Assembly: GCA_965247175.1 (NCBI GenBank)
Contig: OZ252006.1
Location: 2,604,001 to 2,668,000, forward strand
Length of the DNA stretch: 64,000 nt
Reading direction: 5' to 3'
Source: JANQMX01 sp965247175
GTDB lineage: Bacteria; Pseudomonadota; Alphaproteobacteria; Kiloniellales; DSM-21159
Below are positions 1 through 8,145 of the stretch, one piece after another. Position 1 is the first letter of the stretch. Each line of letters starts with the position of its first letter. The notes below the pieces were generated by a model. The model saw only the letters and a program-made list of their open reading frames with translations. It was not told the origin of the DNA and ran no database searches. The translations under genes and the position numbers were made by a program.

Positions 1-82
1 TTTTTATGAGACGAGCCCGCCAGCTCTGTAGCGATGAGGACCAACGCTGCAAAGTGGGCGATCAGGTCGGGTCTGGGCTTCT

Positions 83-742
83 TTAGCTGGCGGCGTTCTG
101 GCCGCGCCAGGCCTCTATGTAGTCGATGCAGGCATCCGCGCTGGAGATATCGGCGTAGCGCCGGCCGACATCGCGCAGGTTGTCTCGGTGCGGGCCTTCC
201 TCGTGATCGCCGACGCAATCCTCCGGCACGATGGTGCGGAAGCGGTGGCTGAAGCTGTCGATGGTGGTGGCGCGAATGCAGCCGCTGGTGACGCAGCCGG
301 TGACGATCACGGTATCCACCCGCTCCTTGACGAAATAGGAGGCGACGGTGGTGTCGAAGAAGATCGAGGCACCCGTCTTGCAGATCTTGAGATCGTAGTC
401 CGGGTCGTAGATGCGCGGGTCTAAGGCGACGGAGGGATGGTCGTGCAGGAAGGTCTCCCGCACCGCGCCGACCTTCCAATAGGGCATCTCCCGCTCGTTC
501 ATATAGGCCGTGTTGCAGTTGGCCACCGGCACGTTGCAGCGCCGCGCCACCGCGAGCAAACGCTCGGTGTTGTCCACCGCCCGCATGATGAGGGGCGCGC
601 CGCCCAGCGCATACTGGTCATCGGTGAAGCCGAGCTGGAAGTCGACCACGACGATGCCTGGCTTGCCGCCGAAGCCGATCTCCTCGGCGCCGTAGCTGCG
701 TACTTGGTAGTTGTCTGCGATTTCACCGGCCATCCTTCCCAT
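83..742 (-). CDS. isochorismatase-family cysteine hydrolase
   Basis: A 219-residue cytoplasmic hydrolase of the isochorismatase / N-carbamoylsarcosine amidohydrolase fold. The Asp-Lys-Cys triad is visible as Asp34 (in VVDFQLGF), Lys122 (in KTGASIFF) and Cys155 (in VTSGCIR, the segment with the usual cis-peptide bond). Family members hydrolyse amides, N-carbamoyl compounds or vinyl ethers; the substrate cannot be read from the sequence. It is the last gene of a minus-strand run that includes a TRAP transporter, an aminotransferase and a beta-keto acid cleavage enzyme, so a role in breaking down a nitrogenous substrate is an inference from context. Neither the ATG at 742 nor the one at 733 has a well-spaced ribosome binding site, so the start is open by three codons. 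Confidence 0.88.
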   Translation of the reverse strand: MGRMAGEIADNYQVRSYGAEEIGFGGKPGIVVVDFQLGFTDDQYALGGAPLIMRAVDNTERLLAVARRCNVPVANCNTAYMNEREMPYWKVGAVRETFLHDHPSVALDPRIYDPDYDLKICKTGASIFFDTTVASYFVKERVDTVIVTGCVTSGCIRATTIDSFSHRFRTIVPEDCVGDHEEGPHRDNLRDVGRRYADISSADACIDYIEAWRGQNAAS

Positions 743-950
743 CCCTCACATATCGGCATGTCTCAATCCGCGCCGAAGTCTATAGAGAAGAAGCGGCAGC
801 GCAAACGCCGGCGGCCCTCTCCCCTGCCTCTTCCCATCGAGGCCGGTCACGCCGCCGAACGGGAGAAACAGAAGAGAGGGCCGCTTTGTTTTGCTCGGGG
901 CCGGGGGAAGGGCCCGAAGCGCAACTGCCGGCCTAGGTCAGGGCCGCGGG

Positions 951-1190
951 CTAGCCGCGGCCGATCGGTGCAATGCCGCAGTCTTCCATCTGGTGGTCGC
1001 TGAAGCCGGCCATGCAGGCGGCCTCGCCGTCGGCGTGCTCCCAATCCTCCAGCCAATCGGCAACCCGGCGGCATGCCAGCCGCCCATGATCACTCAGCTG
1101 CCCAACGCCGCGTCCCCAGACTTCACGTTGGAAGAGGACAAAGCGGCCAGCGAACTCGCTCCGTGCTTCGATCGTTTCCATAAATGCCAT
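951..1190 (-). CDS. small DUF1127-like protein
   Basis: A 79-residue protein whose last third (SDHQMEDCGIAPIG) resembles the short DUF1127 (YjiS-like) core, which usually reads like L-x-D-x-x-L-x-D-I-G-L. A GAGGTGG ribosome binding site lies a few bases before the ATG at 1190, which supports translation. DUF1127 proteins are small and often arginine-rich; in Agrobacterium and Rhodobacter relatives they have been linked to RNA turnover, phosphate and stress responses. This copy has extra N-terminal residues and a weak core, so membership is tentative. It stands alone, with about 200 bases of non-coding DNA on each side. Confidence 0.55.
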   Translation of the reverse strand: MAFMETIEARSEFAGRFVLFQREVWGRGVGQLSDHGRLACRRVADWLEDWEHADGEAACMAGFSDHQMEDCGIAPIGRG

Positions 1191-1379
1191 CTTTCCACCT
1201 CTCGGGTACTTCTTTTGCGCCTTTCAGCGCTTGTCTCGCATCAAGGATCTCCCGAACGCTCTTAATGCGGTGTTAAGGCGAAGAGCGGTCACAGCTTTGC
1301 CTTTAAAGGCGTGCTTTTGACGAAAGACTGTGTTGCTTTTCTTTACGGAATGGCGGGCAGCCGCATCCCCGGCGTTAGC

Positions 1380-1412
1380 CCCTTTTTTCCCATGCCAGCT
1401 GGGTAAAAAGGG
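1380..1412. repeat. stem-loop after the UspA gene
   Basis: The stretch directly downstream of the UspA stop codon folds into a near-perfect hairpin. CCC-TTTTT-T-CCCA pairs with TGGG-T-AAAAA-GGG around a 7-base loop, with one T-T mismatch. It would stop or protect the transcript of the TRAP operon. It is not a textbook intrinsic terminator, because the U-rich stretch is in the 5' arm and not after the stem. Confidence 0.4.
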
Positions 1413-1853
1413 CTATTCCTCGTCCCCGCGCACGACCATCACCGAGCAGTCCGCATGCCGCACCACCCGTGCAGCGTTGGGCCCCAGAAGGTAGTCGCTC
1501 AGCTCCGGCCGATGTGACGCCATGACGATGAGATCGACGCTCTGCTCACGCGCAGCCTTGAGGATCTCTTCATAGATGGTCCCATGGGCAACGATATGCT
1601 GCAGCGGTATCTCCGCCGGGATGTGTGCCTGGGTATACTCGTGCAGGTGCTCGCGCGTCGATTCGATGGCCTTCGACTCAAATCCCTCGGGAAAGTAGGA
1701 GCCGACGATCGACATCCCGAAGCTCGGCACCACGGTGATGACGTGGAGGGTCGCCGATTCCATCTTGGCGAAACGCACCGCCGTCTCCACCGCCTTGGCC
1801 TGCGTCTTGGGATTGTTGATGTCGATGGCGAGGAGAACATCCTTGTACATCAA
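1413..1853 (-). CDS. universal stress protein, UspA family, TRAP-associated
   Basis: A 146-residue single-domain UspA protein. It starts with the typical KDVLLAID strand and ends with an imperfect nucleotide-binding segment (LLGPNAARVV...SVMVVR) of the G-x2-G-x9-G(S/T) type. It lies 35 bases downstream of the fused TRAP permease on the same strand. UspA genes are often found within TRAP operons; the best studied is TeaD of Halomonas, which binds ATP and restrains uptake by the TeaABC transporter. A similar modulatory role here is inferred from position. The ATG at 1853 is followed directly by a second ATG at 1850, so the start could differ by one codon. Confidence 0.9.
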   Translation of the reverse strand: MMYKDVLLAIDINNPKTQAKAVETAVRFAKMESATLHVITVVPSFGMSIVGSYFPEGFESKAIESTREHLHEYTQAHIPAEIPLQHIVAHGTIYEEILKAAREQSVDLIVMASHRPELSDYLLGPNAARVVRHADCSVMVVRGDEE

Positions 1854-1888
1854 TTCATTCCTTGAAAAGCCGTTGGCTCCGGTTGGGC

Positions 1889-4528
1889 CTAGAAGGGCGG
1901 AACGTCCGTGCGCCTGCGTTGTAGCACGATGATGAGGCCGAGCAGCAACAGCGCGGGGATGTAGAAGACTTCCTTGGGCAGGCGGTCGGCCGGCACCTCG
2001 ACGGTGACGATACGGGCCGGCTCGTCGCCATAGAAGTCGAAATCGCTCATGGCCTGGCCCGCAACGCTGTTCAGGTCAATGGGCTCCTCCAGGATCGCCT
2101 GGTCACCCTCCAGCATCACCATCAGGCCGCTGCCATCGGACAAGCGGGTTTCGCCGTCGCCGCTCTCGCTGAGCGGCAGCACGATCGTCTTGGTCAGTGG
2201 CGGCCCGTCGGGATTGTCGAAGTCCGGCGCCTCCGCGACGACGCGCAGCTCGGACCCCGGCGGCGCCTCGGCCGCGAGGCTGAAGATCTCGCTCGGCGGT
2301 CGCTGCTCGAAGGGCGCTTCGACCTGATCGAGCCAGAAGCCGGGCCGGAACAGGGTGAAAGCAACGAGCAGGAGCGCGATGGATTCCCAGATCTTGTTGC
2401 GGGCGAAGAAGTAACCCTGGGTTGCAGCAGCGAATATCAGTATCGCAACGGTCGCCTTGATGAAGACGAAGATCGCCCCTGTGATGGTGACGTCGATCAG
2501 CAGAAGTTCGGTGTTGAAGATGAAGAGGAACGGCAGGACCACCGTCCGCAGGCTGTAGAAGAAGGCCGTGAAGCCGGTCTTGATCGGGTCGCCGCCGGAG
2601 ATCGCGGCCGCCGCAAAGGACGCGAGGCCGACCGGTGGCGTCACATCCGCCATGATGCCGAAGTAGAAGACGAAAAGATGCACCGCGATCAGCGGCACGA
2701 TCAGGCCGTTCTGAGCGCCGATCTCCACCACCACGCTCGCCATCAGCGAGGAGACGACGATGTAGTTGGCCGTGGTCGGCAAGCCCATTCCAAGGATCAG
2801 GCTCAAGAAGGCGACCAGAACCAGCATCAGAATCAGACTACCGGCCGAGAGGAACTCGACGAACTCGCCCATCACCTGATGGAAGCCGGTAAGCGTGACG
2901 GTACCGACGATGATGCCAGCCGCGCCGGTGGCAACGGCGATGCCGATCATGTTGCGCGCACCCGTGATCAGGCCGTCGATCAACTCGTCCCAACCCTGCT
3001 TGAAGGCAGCGGAGAATTCGCCGGCGCGGCGGAACATCGCCTTCACAGGATGCTGGGTGATCTGAATGAACAGCATGGCGATGGTCGCCCAGAAGGCCGA
3101 GAGGCCGGGCGAGAAGCGCTCGATCATCAGGCACCAGATCAGCACCACGATGGGCAGCAGGAAGTAGAGGCCGGACATGACCGTCGGCTTCACCTCGGGC
3201 AGCGATGTCACAGGCGCATTAGGGTCGTCGAGCTCGAGATCGGGAAAACCCGCGGCGAGATAAGCAAGCACGAGGTAAGCGATGATGAACAGCAGGCTGA
3301 CGCCGATGATCGTCGCATCGCCGAAAGCGGCTTTGGTCCAACCGAGGCCGAAGTGGAGAGCGCCGGCCAGCACCGCGACAACGATGAAGCCGGTCAGCAC
3401 GCCGATCAGCCGCTGCAGCACGGTCTTGGCGACACCGGGCCTTGGCAGACCCTCCATGCCGGCCTTCACGGCTTCGAGGTGCACGAGATAGAGCAGCGCG
3501 ATGTAGGAGATGACCGCCGGCAGCACCGCATGGCGCACCACGTCGATGTAGGTGACGCCGACGTACTCCACCATCAGGAAGGCGGCCGCGCCCATGATCG
3601 GCGGCATGAGCTGTCCGTTGACGGACGAGGCGACCTCGACCGAGCCGGACTTCTCCGCAGAGAAGCCGACGCGCTTCATGAGCGGGATGGTGAAGGTGCC
3701 CGTCGTCACGGTGTTGGCGATGGATGAGCCGGAGATGAGGCCGGTCATGGCCGAGGAGACCACGGCCGCCTTGGCCGGGCCGCCACGCAGGTGGCCGAGC
3801 AGTGCGAAGGCAACCTTCACGAAATAGTTGCCGGCGCCGGCTTTCTCGAGACAGGCGCCAAAGAGCACGAAGAGGAAGATCATCGAGGCCGAGACGCCGA
3901 CGGCGACGCCGAACACGCCTTCGGTCTGCATCCAGAAGTGCCACATGGCCTTGCCGTAGGAGGCACCCTTCCACTGAATCACTTCCGGAATGAAGGACTT
4001 GTCGCCGAAGAAGACGTAGACCAGGAAGAAGGACGCGACAAAGACCAGCGGCAGTCCGAGCGCGCGGTAGGTCGCGATCAGCAGCACCACGAGGCCAATT
4101 GTTGACATCACCAGATCTGTCGTGGTCGGCAGGCCGGCGCGGGTGGCGATATCGTCGCTGAAGGCGATGAGGTAGAGGCAAGCCATGGCGCCGAGCCCGG
4201 CCAGCAGCCAGTCGTACCAGGGAACGCGGTCGCGCGGCGACGACTTGAGCAGCGGATAGGCCAGCGCCGCCAAGACCAGCGCGAACGTCATGTGGATGGG
4301 CCGGAGCTTGGTCGAGTCGACGACCACCCAAGAGCCCAGGTACTCGGCAAGCGTGAAACCAAGAGGTGAGGCGGTGTAGAGCTGCAAGAGCGACCAAACG
4401 AGCGCGATCCCCGCGATGAGCTTGCCGATCGCGCCGGCCGGGCTTCTCGCCCCGGTGTCGCTGGCCGCGACCATCTCCTCGAGCTTGGCGTCAAGCTCGC
4501 GCTGCTGTTGTTCGTTCTGCACTGTCAT
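1889..4528 (-). CDS. TRAP transporter fused permease (4TM-12TM) with DUF3394 tail
   Basis: An 879-residue inner-membrane protein made of many hydrophobic segments. The first roughly 170 residues hold the small-subunit-like (DctQ) helices. Residues about 180-690 form the large DctM-like transport domain, with conserved glycine-rich stretches such as MGLPTTANYIV. The last roughly 180 residues form the DUF3394 extension, with a final membrane segment (VFYIPALLLLGLIIVLQ) and a basic end. Fusion of both permease subunits is characteristic of TAXI-type TRAP transporters, and the TAXI binding protein is encoded immediately upstream. The protein would drive Na+- or H+-coupled uptake of an organic acid or amino acid. 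The substrate is not determinable from sequence. Confidence 0.95.
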   Translation of the reverse strand: MTVQNEQQQRELDAKLEEMVAASDTGARSPAGAIGKLIAGIALVWSLLQLYTASPLGFTLAEYLGSWVVVDSTKLRPIHMTFALVLAALAYPLLKSSPRDRVPWYDWLLAGLGAMACLYLIAFSDDIATRAGLPTTTDLVMSTIGLVVLLIATYRALGLPLVFVASFFLVYVFFGDKSFIPEVIQWKGASYGKAMWHFWMQTEGVFGVAVGVSASMIFLFVLFGACLEKAGAGNYFVKVAFALLGHLRGGPAKAAVVSSAMTGLISGSSIANTVTTGTFTIPLMKRVGFSAEKSGSVEVASSVNGQLMPPIMGAAAFLMVEYVGVTYIDVVRHAVLPAVISYIALLYLVHLEAVKAGMEGLPRPGVAKTVLQRLIGVLTGFIVVAVLAGALHFGLGWTKAAFGDATIIGVSLLFIIAYLVLAYLAAGFPDLELDDPNAPVTSLPEVKPTVMSGLYFLLPIVVLIWCLMIERFSPGLSAFWATIAMLFIQITQHPVKAMFRRAGEFSAAFKQGWDELIDGLITGARNMIGIAVATGAAGIIVGTVTLTGFHQVMGEFVEFLSAGSLILMLVLVAFLSLILGMGLPTTANYIVVSSLMASVVVEIGAQNGLIVPLIAVHLFVFYFGIMADVTPPVGLASFAAAAISGGDPIKTGFTAFFYSLRTVVLPFLFIFNTELLLIDVTITGAIFVFIKATVAILIFAAATQGYFFARNKIWESIALLLVAFTLFRPGFWLDQVEAPFEQRPPSEIFSLAAEAPPGSELRVVAEAPDFDNPDGPPLTKTIVLPLSESGDGETRLSDGSGLMVMLEGDQAILEEPIDLNSVAGQAMSDFDFYGDEPARIVTVEVPADRLPKEVFYIPALLLLGLIIVLQRRRTDVPPF

Positions 4529-4606
4529 GGAATCGCGACGCCCCCTCTGCAGCGCGGCCCCCCGCGCGACCGGCTTACGCCGTGTGTTCTTACCCCTAAA
4601 GCAGGA

Positions 4607-4631
4607 AGGGGAGCTCCGTGGGAGCTCCCCT
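4607..4631 (-). promoter_or_regulatory. perfect intercistronic stem-loop between TAXI gene and permease
   Basis: AGGGGAGCTCC and its exact complement GGAGCTCCCCT are separated by only three bases, giving an 11-bp perfect stem. It lies 18 bases after the stop codon of the TAXI binding protein and about 80 bases before the permease start. It has only a weak downstream U tract. The likely effect is partial termination or 3'-end protection, so that more binding protein than permease is made. Confidence 0.6.
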
Positions 4632-4648
4632 GTCCTCGTCTGTCAGGA

Positions 4649-5629
4649 CTACATCAGGCCCAGTTCTTTGTAGGCCTTGATCGCGCCGGGATGCAGCGGC
4701 GCGGAAAGCGAATCGCTGACCATCTCTTCGGCCTTGAGATTGGCAAAAGCCGGATGGAGCTTCTTGAAGTCCTCAAGATTGCCCAGCACGGCCTTGGCCA
4801 GGGTGTAGACCACGTCGTCCGGCACGTCAGCCGAGGTCACGAACGTGGCGCCCACACCGAAGGTCGTCACGTCGTCCGGATTGCCGGAATACATGCCGCC
4901 GGGAATGACCGCTTTACGATAGTAGGAGTTGTCCTCGATCAGCTTGTCGATCGCAGGTCCCGTCACATTGACCAGCACCGCATCGCAGGACGACACGGTC
5001 TCCTGCGTCAGCGCGGAGGGATGGCCGACCAGCCAGAAGTAGGCATCGATCTTGTTGTCGCAGAGTGCCTGACCGGTTTCGGCAGACTTCAGCTCGGACG
5101 CGAGCTTCAGGTCATCCTCGCTCCAGCCCAAAGCGGACTCCATGACTTCCCAGGTGCCGCGCGTGCCTGAACCGGGGTTGCCGATGTTGAGGCGCTTACC
5201 CTTCACATCGTCGATGTTCTTGATGCCGGAATCGGGACGGGCCAGAACCGTCACCGGCTCGGGATGAACCGAGAAGACCGAGCGCAGGTTTTCGAACTTG
5301 CCCTGGTCCTCGAACTTCGAAGTGCCGTTATAGGCATGGTACTGCCAGTCGGACTGGGCGACGCCGAACTCAAGCTCGCCGCCACGAATGGTGTTGATGT
5401 TGTAGATCGAGCCGCCGGTGGACTCGACGGAGCAGCGAATGCCGTGCTCCTTGCGGTCCTTGTTCACCAAACGGCAGATGGCGCCGCCGGTCGGATAGTA
5501 CACGCCCGTGACACCACCGGTTCCGATGGAGATGAAGCGCTGCTCGGCTGCAGATGCCGACTGCGAAGCCGCAAGGCCAAGACCCGCCATCAAGGCGAGC
5601 GCAGCCGTGGCACTGAGGAATTTCCGCAT
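4649..5629 (-). CDS. TAXI family TRAP transporter solute-binding protein
   Basis: A 326-residue periplasmic binding protein. A Sec signal peptide is clear (residues 1-28, cleavage after the ASA motif before AEQ). The mature protein opens with RFISIGTGGVTGVYYPTGGAICRLVNK, the hallmark of the TAXI (TRAP-associated extracytoplasmic immunogenic) family. Length is normal for the family. TAXI proteins deliver substrates such as glutamate, 2-oxoglutarate or other carboxylates to a fused permease, which follows 120 bases downstream. An excellent AGGAGG ribosome binding site precedes the ATG. It is the first gene of the transporter operon; no promoter could be assigned with confidence in the 234 bases upstream. 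Confidence 0.95.
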   Translation of the reverse strand: MRKFLSATAALALMAGLGLAASQSASAAEQRFISIGTGGVTGVYYPTGGAICRLVNKDRKEHGIRCSVESTGGSIYNINTIRGGELEFGVAQSDWQYHAYNGTSKFEDQGKFENLRSVFSVHPEPVTVLARPDSGIKNIDDVKGKRLNIGNPGSGTRGTWEVMESALGWSEDDLKLASELKSAETGQALCDNKIDAYFWLVGHPSALTQETVSSCDAVLVNVTGPAIDKLIEDNSYYRKAVIPGGMYSGNPDDVTTFGVGATFVTSADVPDDVVYTLAKAVLGNLEDFKKLHPAFANLKAEEMVSDSLSAPLHPGAIKAYKELGLM

Positions 5630-5863
5630 TTGTTGTTAGCCTCCTGTTTTACTTCGTTAGATTGCGAAAGGACTTGTCGGCCTTCTTCGGCCGCCGAGCA
5701 ATCGCGTTTCTTGTCCGGTTTTACACCAGAAGCGCGTATGTTGGCGACACCAAGCGGCGGACGCAACCCCCACTTATTTCAACACGACAAGGTCTCTCGC
5801 CGGTAGCACAAGCGGGTATTTTGCGGCAAGACGCCGCGCTTTGGGGAGGAACGGAAAAGCCGT

Positions 5864-6715
5864 TTATCCGCGCTCGATGGCGAAGTATCGGCGCGCTTCC
5901 GCCGGTGACATAGTACGCCGCCCCATCGCAGGAGCCCCCTCGGCGACCTGGCGTACCAGGGCGGCGTTGTCGGGCGCGACGCTCCCGTCGGCGAGGTAGA
6001 GGTTATTCTCGAAGCCGACTCGGACATGCCCGCCCAAGGCCGCGGCTGTGAGTGCCGAAGCCCCTTCCAGCGGACCGAAAGCGCAGATGGCCCAGTCGCA
6101 GGGCTGCCCCTCCGCAGCCGCCAGGAACGGCAGAAGATCGGAGGGCTGAGAGCGCTGCCCGGCGGTGTAGCGGCCGAGTACGAACAGCAAGAACGGATGC
6201 TCGTCGGGCACAATACCCCGGCGACGCAGCTCGAACAGACGGCTGACGTCCTCGGCCGAGTAGAGAATGTACTGTGGGCGAATCTGCTCTTGCGCCATCC
6301 AGGCGAGGAACGCCGCCCCCTCGGACTCCGCAGCCTCGTCCGGCATGATTTCCCGCACGGCCAGGGACACCGCCTGCGGCGTCAGCGCCCGCACCATGGC
6401 CATCTGCGCGTCCCGGCCGAAAACGCCGGCCGCTTCCGAGGTGACTTGAATGATCATGTCGGGTCCGACCGCCTGGCGCACAGCCGCGGTGGCCTCGCGG
6501 TAGCGCTCGACGTCGAGGCTGTGGCGCTCCTCATCGTCGCGCACATGCAGATGAATCATCGCCGCGCCGGCGTCCAGCGCAGCCCGTGCCGTCTCCGCCA
6601 GTTCATCTGGAGAGATCGGCAGAGTCGGGTGATCTTGCTTGGTTTTCCGGGCGCCGTTCGGTGCTACGGCGATCAACAGCGGCGGTGGTGCCGCGTCCGC
6701 CGCTTCGCGCGTCAC
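5864..6715 (-). CDS. beta-keto acid cleavage enzyme (BKACE, DUF849/Kce family)
   Basis: A 283-residue TIM-barrel enzyme. Family members condense a beta-keto acid with acetyl-CoA and cleave it to acetoacetate and the CoA ester of the remainder; known substrates include 3-keto-5-aminohexanoate and dehydrocarnitine. Metal-binding residues are visible as His55 and His57 (HLHVRD) and as His230 and Glu236 (GGHVRVGFEN). Its ATG overlaps the stop of the aminotransferase by four bases (ATGA), so the two are translationally coupled. That pairing suggests the transaminase makes the keto acid that this enzyme cleaves. The substrate specificity is not determinable from sequence. Confidence 0.93.
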   Translation of the reverse strand: MTREAADAAPPPLLIAVAPNGARKTKQDHPTLPISPDELAETARAALDAGAAMIHLHVRDDEERHSLDVERYREATAAVRQAVGPDMIIQVTSEAAGVFGRDAQMAMVRALTPQAVSLAVREIMPDEAAESEGAAFLAWMAQEQIRPQYILYSAEDVSRLFELRRRGIVPDEHPFLLFVLGRYTAGQRSQPSDLLPFLAAAEGQPCDWAICAFGPLEGASALTAAALGGHVRVGFENNLYLADGSVAPDNAALVRQVAEGAPAMGRRTMSPAEARRYFAIERG

Positions 6716-8046
6716 AGCCCGGCCTCGCCAAGTGCGCCGGTCAGGGCTCGGTCCAGCTTGTCGACGATCTCCTCGACGTGGTTGTCGTCGATGATGAACG
6801 GCGGCGCGAGCATGACGTGACTACCCAAACGGCCGTCGATGGTGCCGCCGTTGGGGTAGCAGATGAGGCCGGCCTCCATGGCATGGCGCTTCACCTTTCC
6901 GTGCAGTTTGAGCGCCGGGTCGAGCGGCGCCTTGCTGCCGCGGTCGGCGACCAGCTCGAGGCCCAGGAACAGGCCGCGTCCGCGAATGTCCCCGACGTAG
7001 GGGTGGTTGCCGAAGCGCGCCTCCAGCCGTTGGCGGAGCAAAGTGCCTTTGTCACGCACGTTGGCCAGCAGATCCTCCTCGGCGATGGTCTGCTGCACCG
7101 CCAACGCACCGGCGCAAGCCGTGGCATGCCCGAGGTAGGTGTGGCCGTGCTGGAAGAAGCCGCTGCCCTCGACGATGCGGTCGTAGATCGGCGCGCGGCA
7201 GAGCATGGCCCCGATCGGCTGATAGCCGGCCCCGAGCCCCTTGGCGATGGCGACGATGTCCGGCACCACGCCGTCCTGCTCGCAGGCGAAGAGCGTGCCG
7301 GTGCGCCCCATGCCGCACATCACCTCGTCGAGGATCAAGAGAATGCCGTGGCGGTCGCAGATCTCCCGCACGCGCTTGAAGTAGCCGGGCGCCGGCGGCA
7401 CCGCGCCGAGGGTCGCGCCCACCACCGTCTCGGCGACGAAGGCGATGACCTGGTCGGCGCCGACGGCGGCGATCCGCTCCTCCAGCGCTGCGGCGGCCCG
7501 CTCGCCATAGGCCTCGTCGCTCTCCTCGGGCTGCTGCTCGCGATAGGCATAGCAGGGGTCGATGTGCTCGACGTCCATCAGGATCGGGCTGTACTGCTTC
7601 CGCCGCCACTGATTGCCGCCGACCGCGAGCGCGCCGAGGGTGTTGCCGTGATAGCTCTGACGCCGGGCGATGAAATACCGGCGGTGCCCTTCGCCGGCTT
7701 CCTGGTGATACTGATGCGCCAGCTTCAGCGCCGCCTCGATGGCTTCCGAACCGCCGGTGACGAAATAGACGCGATCGAGGTCGCCCGGCGCCGCGTCCAC
7801 CAGGTGATCGGCCAGACGCTCCATCGGCTCGTTGGTGAAGAAGGCGCTGTGGGCGAAGGCCAAGCGCCCGACCTGGTCCTGTATCGCCTCCCGCACCCTG
7901 GGGTGCGAGTGGCCGAGGCAGGACACGGCGGCGCCGCCGGAGGCGTCCAGATAGCGCCGCCCTTCGCTGTCGATCAGATAGGGACCATCGCCTCCGACAG
8001 CCGTCGGGAGCTGCTCGGTTGGCATGCGATGAAAGACATGGCTCAT
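6712..8046 (-). CDS. class III PLP-dependent aminotransferase
   Basis: A 444-residue cytoplasmic transaminase of the omega-amino acid / adenosylmethionine-8-amino-7-oxononanoate type. The PLP Schiff-base lysine is Lys269 in AIAKGLGAGYQP, and the pyridine-nitrogen aspartate is Asp240 in LILDEVMCGMGRTG. The SYHGNTLGAL segment contacts the cofactor ring. It removes an amino group from a terminal or beta position and passes it to a keto acid. Its stop overlaps the BKACE start, which makes a beta-amino or omega-amino substrate plausible. It heads the minus-strand catabolic run, and about 100 bases separate it from the GGDEF-EAL gene stop upstream. Confidence 0.93.
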   Translation of the reverse strand: MSHVFHRMPTEQLPTAVGGDGPYLIDSEGRRYLDASGGAAVSCLGHSHPRVREAIQDQVGRLAFAHSAFFTNEPMERLADHLVDAAPGDLDRVYFVTGGSEAIEAALKLAHQYHQEAGEGHRRYFIARRQSYHGNTLGALAVGGNQWRRKQYSPILMDVEHIDPCYAYREQQPEESDEAYGERAAAALEERIAAVGADQVIAFVAETVVGATLGAVPPAPGYFKRVREICDRHGILLILDEVMCGMGRTGTLFACEQDGVVPDIVAIAKGLGAGYQPIGAMLCRAPIYDRIVEGSGFFQHGHTYLGHATACAGALAVQQTIAEEDLLANVRDKGTLLRQRLEARFGNHPYVGDIRGRGLFLGLELVADRGSKAPLDPALKLHGKVKRHAMEAGLICYPNGGTIDGRLGSHVMLAPPFIIDDNHVEEIVDKLDRALTGALGEAGL

Positions 8047-8145
8047 GACGGCGCGGGCTCTCTGCTTGGCTCTTCTTCTAATGTGAGAGCCAATCCTCTA
8101 CGCCGATGCTGTGGAAACCGCAACGCGGCGGCATTGCGCCGGGAT

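Noticed and set aside
1299..1310. Palindrome GCCTTTAAAGGC upstream of the small DUF1127-like gene
   Set aside because: It is perfect but short and about 110 bases from the start, with no promoter elements around it that would make it an operator; chance occurrence is plausible.
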